Below, piece by piece: positions 60,562 to 64,000 of a DNA stretch of 64,000 nt; position 1 is the stretch's first letter; every line of letters begins with the position of its first letter. The position numbers and the translations under genes were made by a program. This stretch comes from a virus: IMG/VR virus record IMGVR_UViG_3300027782_004053, positions 1 through 64,000 of that record; one strand, written 5' to 3'. The notes under the pieces are model-generated. The model made no database searches and was not told the DNA's origin. It saw nothing but the letters and a program-made list of their open reading frames with translations.

Positions 60562-62337
60562 TTACAGATATCCAAGTATAGAATATATTGCATCTGTAGT
60601 TACTGATAAATTAGTAACTCTACTATTTGTATATGCTGTCATATCAGCGTAAAATGGGTATAGATTACTATCAGTAGTCAAACTAAAATAATCCCAAATT
60701 TCCGCATTTCCAGAAGTTTCTAGATTACCTGATATATTATTATTAATTAATATCTCGCCAAAAACTTCTGTTCCTGCAGGATGAACTGTGGCGGATGCAA
60801 TATTTTTCCAATTATCAACAGTAACGTCGCTTTGGACAACATAAGAATATGGTTGATAATATATTTTATTTTTATCTGGACTATTTAAAGCTGGACCTTG
60901 AATATAATTTAATTCTGAAAGTTTGCCTCTATTTGTAGACCAATATCCAGCTGATTCTCTAACAATTCCTAACTTTGCAGAAATTACTGCTTTTTCTGTA
61001 TATTTTAATATTGCAGATAAACTTGTATTATTTGATCCAGGTGATATTGCAAATCTAAATCTTTTATCATCAAGAACTGTTGAAATTGAAATTGTGTTTT
61101 CACAATTATTTAAATAACTAGAAGTATTCCCATATCCAATTATATTTGCAAATTTTCCTTTTATTAACCCGTGCGATTTATCTGAAATAAACGTGCCAAT
61201 ATTTTGAGATATTGTAATATTGCCAGAAATAGATGCGGAAGGATAGTCTATATCTGAACTTATAACACTGCCAACATTGTATAAACTCAAAGGGGCATCA
61301 ATATAACTCGAAGGTTCTATAATTTTTATATTTTTAATTTTGCCAGTGCTTGTTACATCATTAATTTTTGCATATACCCCCGATATAGTTATATTACTAT
61401 TTACATTATATCCCACAACGCCATCTACAACATCTATTTTCGTTAATATAGGAACAGACGTAACTTGTATTGTAGAATATACGTTAGGTGCAGTAATTAA
61501 TTTTCTAGAAACAATATTTTCTTTAACAAAAGTACCTTTAATTTTAGACAAGTATAATTCGTAAATATCAGTATTTTGTATTCTTAATTTTAATACATTT
61601 TCAACAACTGCAGTTGCGCCAGATGTTTGTCCTATAATTTTTGAATTAATTAAATTAAAAGGATTTCCTGTAGAACTAGCAATTACTCTAATAGTATAAT
61701 CTTTAACCCAGAGACCATCAGATGCTCTCAATATTACATCTTTAGGATATTTAAATGTTGCTTCGGTATTAAATAATACCCTAAATAGTAATTTATATGC
61801 TTCTTCTGTGCCTTTTGTTTTGTAAATATCTTTAAAATGTTTGACAAAAGTTCTCTTATCTGCAACAATATTTCTTGGTAAATCATCGCCATAATTTACA
61901 AAAAAGTTTTCAATTAATGAATCAATAGTATAATCAATGTCCGCATATAATCTTGAATTTTGTAATAGTTCTTGAGGATGTTGATCTTTTTCTAAAAATT
62001 TATAATATGCCTCTAAAAATTTTACAAAATTTGAAGTAGTATCCGTTCTTACAAATTTTGCATATACATTACTTATTGTGACATTTATATTATCACTAAC
62101 TTCTACCGATGAAGAAGATAATACTTTAGTTACAAAAACTGTATTTGTAATTGCGGGATATACTAATTTATCGCCAGCAACAATATCTGCAGTAGATCCA
62201 ACTTTTACAATTCTTGGGTAACTACTAGAATTTGCAGATATTATTTGTCTATTTTCAGCAACTGATTCACCTACCCGAATAAACTCGGGTATTTGTGCAG
62301 CAAATATTGAAGATAATTTTTCTTTTATTCTACTCAT
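60562..62337 (-). CDS. Baseplate wedge/tail structural protein (gp7 position)
   Basis: This 591-residue protein overlaps gp6 by 4 nt and lies where T4 has gp7. Near residue 105 it has SNFVKFLEAYYKFLEKDQHP, then a SLIENFFVNYGDDLP segment and KHFKDIYKTKGTEEAYKLLF with RVLFNTEATFKYPKDVILRA. This block occurs in structural proteins of T4-like cyanophages. The rest is beta-rich. T4 gp7 has 1032 residues, so homology to gp7 is not evident, and I base the baseplate role on position. Confidence 0.72.
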   Translation of the reverse strand: MSRIKEKLSSIFAAQIPEFIRVGESVAENRQIISANSSSYPRIVKVGSTADIVAGDKLVYPAITNTVFVTKVLSSSSVEVSDNINVTISNVYAKFVRTDTTSNFVKFLEAYYKFLEKDQHPQELLQNSRLYADIDYTIDSLIENFFVNYGDDLPRNIVADKRTFVKHFKDIYKTKGTEEAYKLLFRVLFNTEATFKYPKDVILRASDGLWVKDYTIRVIASSTGNPFNLINSKIIGQTSGATAVVENVLKLRIQNTDIYELYLSKIKGTFVKENIVSRKLITAPNVYSTIQVTSVPILTKIDVVDGVVGYNVNSNITISGVYAKINDVTSTGKIKNIKIIEPSSYIDAPLSLYNVGSVISSDIDYPSASISGNITISQNIGTFISDKSHGLIKGKFANIIGYGNTSSYLNNCENTISISTVLDDKRFRFAISPGSNNTSLSAILKYTEKAVISAKLGIVRESAGYWSTNRGKLSELNYIQGPALNSPDKNKIYYQPYSYVVQSDVTVDNWKNIASATVHPAGTEVFGEILINNNISGNLETSGNAEIWDYFSLTTDSNLYPFYADMTAYTNSRVTNLSVTTDAIYSILGYL

Positions 62338-64000
62338 GCTGCAATTACATTAACTGTAAGTCCCGGTACTCTATTTCCAGTACTATTAAGTGTACTATCA
62401 TCCAATAATAAAATTTGATTTCTATTAACAGTAATATCAAGATACGCATCCTGTACTTCAGCATTTATTCGTATATCAATAATATCAGAAACATATCCAG
62501 TATAATATAAATTGTAAATTTCTACCACACCTGTACCATAATCAATAACACCATACATATCATTTAAAACTACCCCAGTATCAGCATCTATTAATTTAAT
62601 AGTACCTGTTCCTAAATTATTTGGAAAAGAATCATTTGGATAATCTTTTAATGTTGCATTCTTAGAATTACCTTGATATGAAACTATAAAATTGGTGCTG
62701 GTTACTGTTCCGGGTTTTAGTCCGTTTTTAAAATTTATAGTATTTGCGCTTATATAATTGTTTATAGAATTTGCAACTGGTTCAATTCTTCTTTGCAATT
62801 TAACCGTCATTAAATTTCCAATAATATAATCATCTATACTGTCAATATTCTTTGATAATTTGGAGAATACAAAGTCTTTATCAAATTGCTGTAAATTATT
62901 GTAGAAATAATTATTAACTTCCGTTATAACAAAATTATTAATTTCTGTGGCAGATAAAGTACTCTTTGCAGAATCATACCTAACTTTAATTGATAAATTC
63001 ACATAAAAATATTCAGGATCAATAAATTCTGGAGCAATTCCTAATACTTGTTTGCTTTGTAATATTACTTTTGAAATATTATTTTTTGTATCTTGATTTA
63101 CCTCGTACCCATCGTATGGTTTTAATGAAATAATAACCTTGCCATATTTTGGTGGATCATTATTTTCGCCACCCCATACAGCAATTGATTCTACCAAAGG
63201 AAAATCTTTTTCTATTAATGCCTTATAATCTGCATCTGTAACTGCTCTATTTTGCGATGCTGAAAATTTTGGAGCTCTGAATTTTATGCTCTCAATACTT
63301 TCTTTTGCCTTGCCGCCTCTAGAATTTGTTGTTGCAGTAACTGCACCTAATACTGAACCACCTCCAATAGTTGTAGCGCACGTGAACGATTGTGAAATTG
63401 TTCCAGCAACATTGCCAACGGTGCCGCTAGTAATTAAATAATTAATAATAACTAAATTATTTCTAGTTAATTTTTTACCTACTACTCCGTCGCCAAAATA
63501 AATTTGAAATCTTCCAATTGCAGTTTCCTCAAGAAAGAAAACTTCCGAGGTATCTGTTACACCCAGGGTATCTTCCGCAAGCGTGTAAATTGTTTGCGCA
63601 GTATCTGTAAATGAATTCTGAACAATTACTTGCATGGTTGATGTATCAATATCATCATTTGGTATAACATATTTTTCCGACGGGCCCGCAACATCTACGG
63701 TATAAGTATATTGAATTGGTATACCTTCAACTAATTCTATATTATTAAAAGTGTATATTCCGGCACTTGGTTGAATTGTTACAGAGTTGAGATTTACAAA
63801 TGTAAATGTTGCATTGTCAATTGTTGTGGTGAACGGAGTATATTTTTCCAAAGTTAAAAAATTTGGAGAATTTGTTGGATCAGTTACAGTAAATGTTAAT
63901 GTTGCCCTTGCGCCCCTTGCAGAAACAGGAGTATATCCTAGGTGTTTCGCAATAGATACTGCCGATGATCTTTTCACTGCAGAATCCAAGAACATATCAT
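62334..64000 (-). CDS. gp6: Baseplate wedge protein gp6, 5' end beyond window
   Basis: The frame is open to the window edge, so the true start lies outside. The first methionine (63995) is internal: the visible start MFLDSAVKRSSAVSIAKHLG matches a region about 70 residues into T4-like gp6 proteins, where the pattern is N-E-x-FLDSA-x-x-R-x-x-V-x-x-A-x-x-x-GY. Later blocks are GRFQIYFGDGVVGKKLTRNN, a GGKAKESIESIKFRAPKFSA segment and AVTDADYKALIEKDFPLVES, all typical of gp6 (J-like fold). The wedge dimer of gp6 holds the baseplate ring together in T4. Confidence 0.9.
   Translation of the reverse strand, partial: DMFLDSAVKRSSAVSIAKHLGYTPVSARGARATLTFTVTDPTNSPNFLTLEKYTPFTTTIDNATFTFVNLNSVTIQPSAGIYTFNNIELVEGIPIQYTYTVDVAGPSEKYVIPNDDIDTSTMQVIVQNSFTDTAQTIYTLAEDTLGVTDTSEVFFLEETAIGRFQIYFGDGVVGKKLTRNNLVIINYLITSGTVGNVAGTISQSFTCATTIGGGSVLGAVTATTNSRGGKAKESIESIKFRAPKFSASQNRAVTDADYKALIEKDFPLVESIAVWGGENNDPPKYGKVIISLKPYDGYEVNQDTKNNISKVILQSKQVLGIAPEFIDPEYFYVNLSIKVRYDSAKSTLSATEINNFVITEVNNYFYNNLQQFDKDFVFSKLSKNIDSIDDYIIGNLMTVKLQRRIEPVANSINNYISANTINFKNGLKPGTVTSTNFIVSYQGNSKNATLKDYPNDSFPNNLGTGTIKLIDADTGVVLNDMYGVIDYGTGVVEIYNLYYTGYVSDIIDIRINAEVQDAYLDITVNRNQILLLDDSTLNSTGNRVPGLTVNVIAA

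Noticed and set aside
63993-63995. ATG at 63995 as the start of gp6
   Set aside because: The frame remains open to the window edge and the residues after this methionine match an internal part of gp6 proteins, so the gene is cut by the window.

Overview
The window is one stretch of a T4-type myovirus genome (Caudoviricetes, contractile tail). The evidence is a nearly complete T4-like morphogenesis set in canonical order (gp6, gp8, gp13 to gp23), T4-type recombination genes (gp46/gp47, UvsW, UvsY), the late sigma factor gp55 with matching TATAAATA late promoters, and the start of a gp45 sliding clamp. The DNA is visibly AT-rich. Every gene I accept lies on the minus strand, so transcription runs from high to low coordinates. 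Several families (CobS/CobT pair, DUF4815 tail protein, Phage_tail_APC, QueD/QueE/FolE) are typical of T4-like phages of aquatic bacteria such as cyanobacteria or SAR11. The host itself cannot be read from the sequence.

Layout in transcription order. (1) 64000-47000: baseplate, tail fibre and neck genes, starting inside gp6 and including a 1109-residue repeat-rich fibre. (2) 47090-35500: gp15, gp16, gp17, gp18, gp19, gp20, a 56-residue core protein, two accessory proteins, gp21, gp22 and gp23, closed by a strong terminator. (3) 35400-31000: a tail-tube paralogue, a glycosyltransferase, UvsY, UvsW, a small conserved protein and gp55. (4) 31000-24100: a 7-deazaguanine module (QueE, FolE, a DnaQ-fold nuclease, a GT4-like glycosyltransferase, a DpdA/TGT homologue, a QueD-like paralogue, a second glycosyltransferase, QueD). 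(5) 24100-17000: gp47, gp46, peptide deformylase, an unknown, then a CobT-like VWA protein and a CobS-like AAA+ ATPase, ending at a GC-rich terminator. (6) 16900-600: a T4-type late promoter followed by about 18 co-directional, mostly overlapping sugar genes, then a DUF3310 protein and gp45, cut by the window edge.

How the parts work together. Region 4 looks able to make a 7-deazaguanine precursor from GTP and insert it into phage DNA through the DpdA homologue. The two interleaved glycosyltransferases raise the possibility that the inserted base is then glycosylated. Region 6 encodes pieces of GDP-fucose, heptose and 3,6-dideoxyhexose pathways plus two unusual thiamine-diphosphate enzymes. 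The combination of a 4,6-dehydratase, an Fe-S/PMP C3-dehydrase, an acetolactate-synthase-like enzyme and a reductase resembles yersiniose-type branched-sugar synthesis. Its late promoter suggests use late in infection.

Control is readable. Four exact CTTATAAATA late promoters precede gp18, gp22, the tail-tube paralogue and the sugar operon. Four near-consensus sigma-70 promoters precede queE, queD, cobT and cobS. No tRNA gene, CRISPR array, insertion sequence or integrase was seen, and no gene-free stretch exceeds 300 bases.
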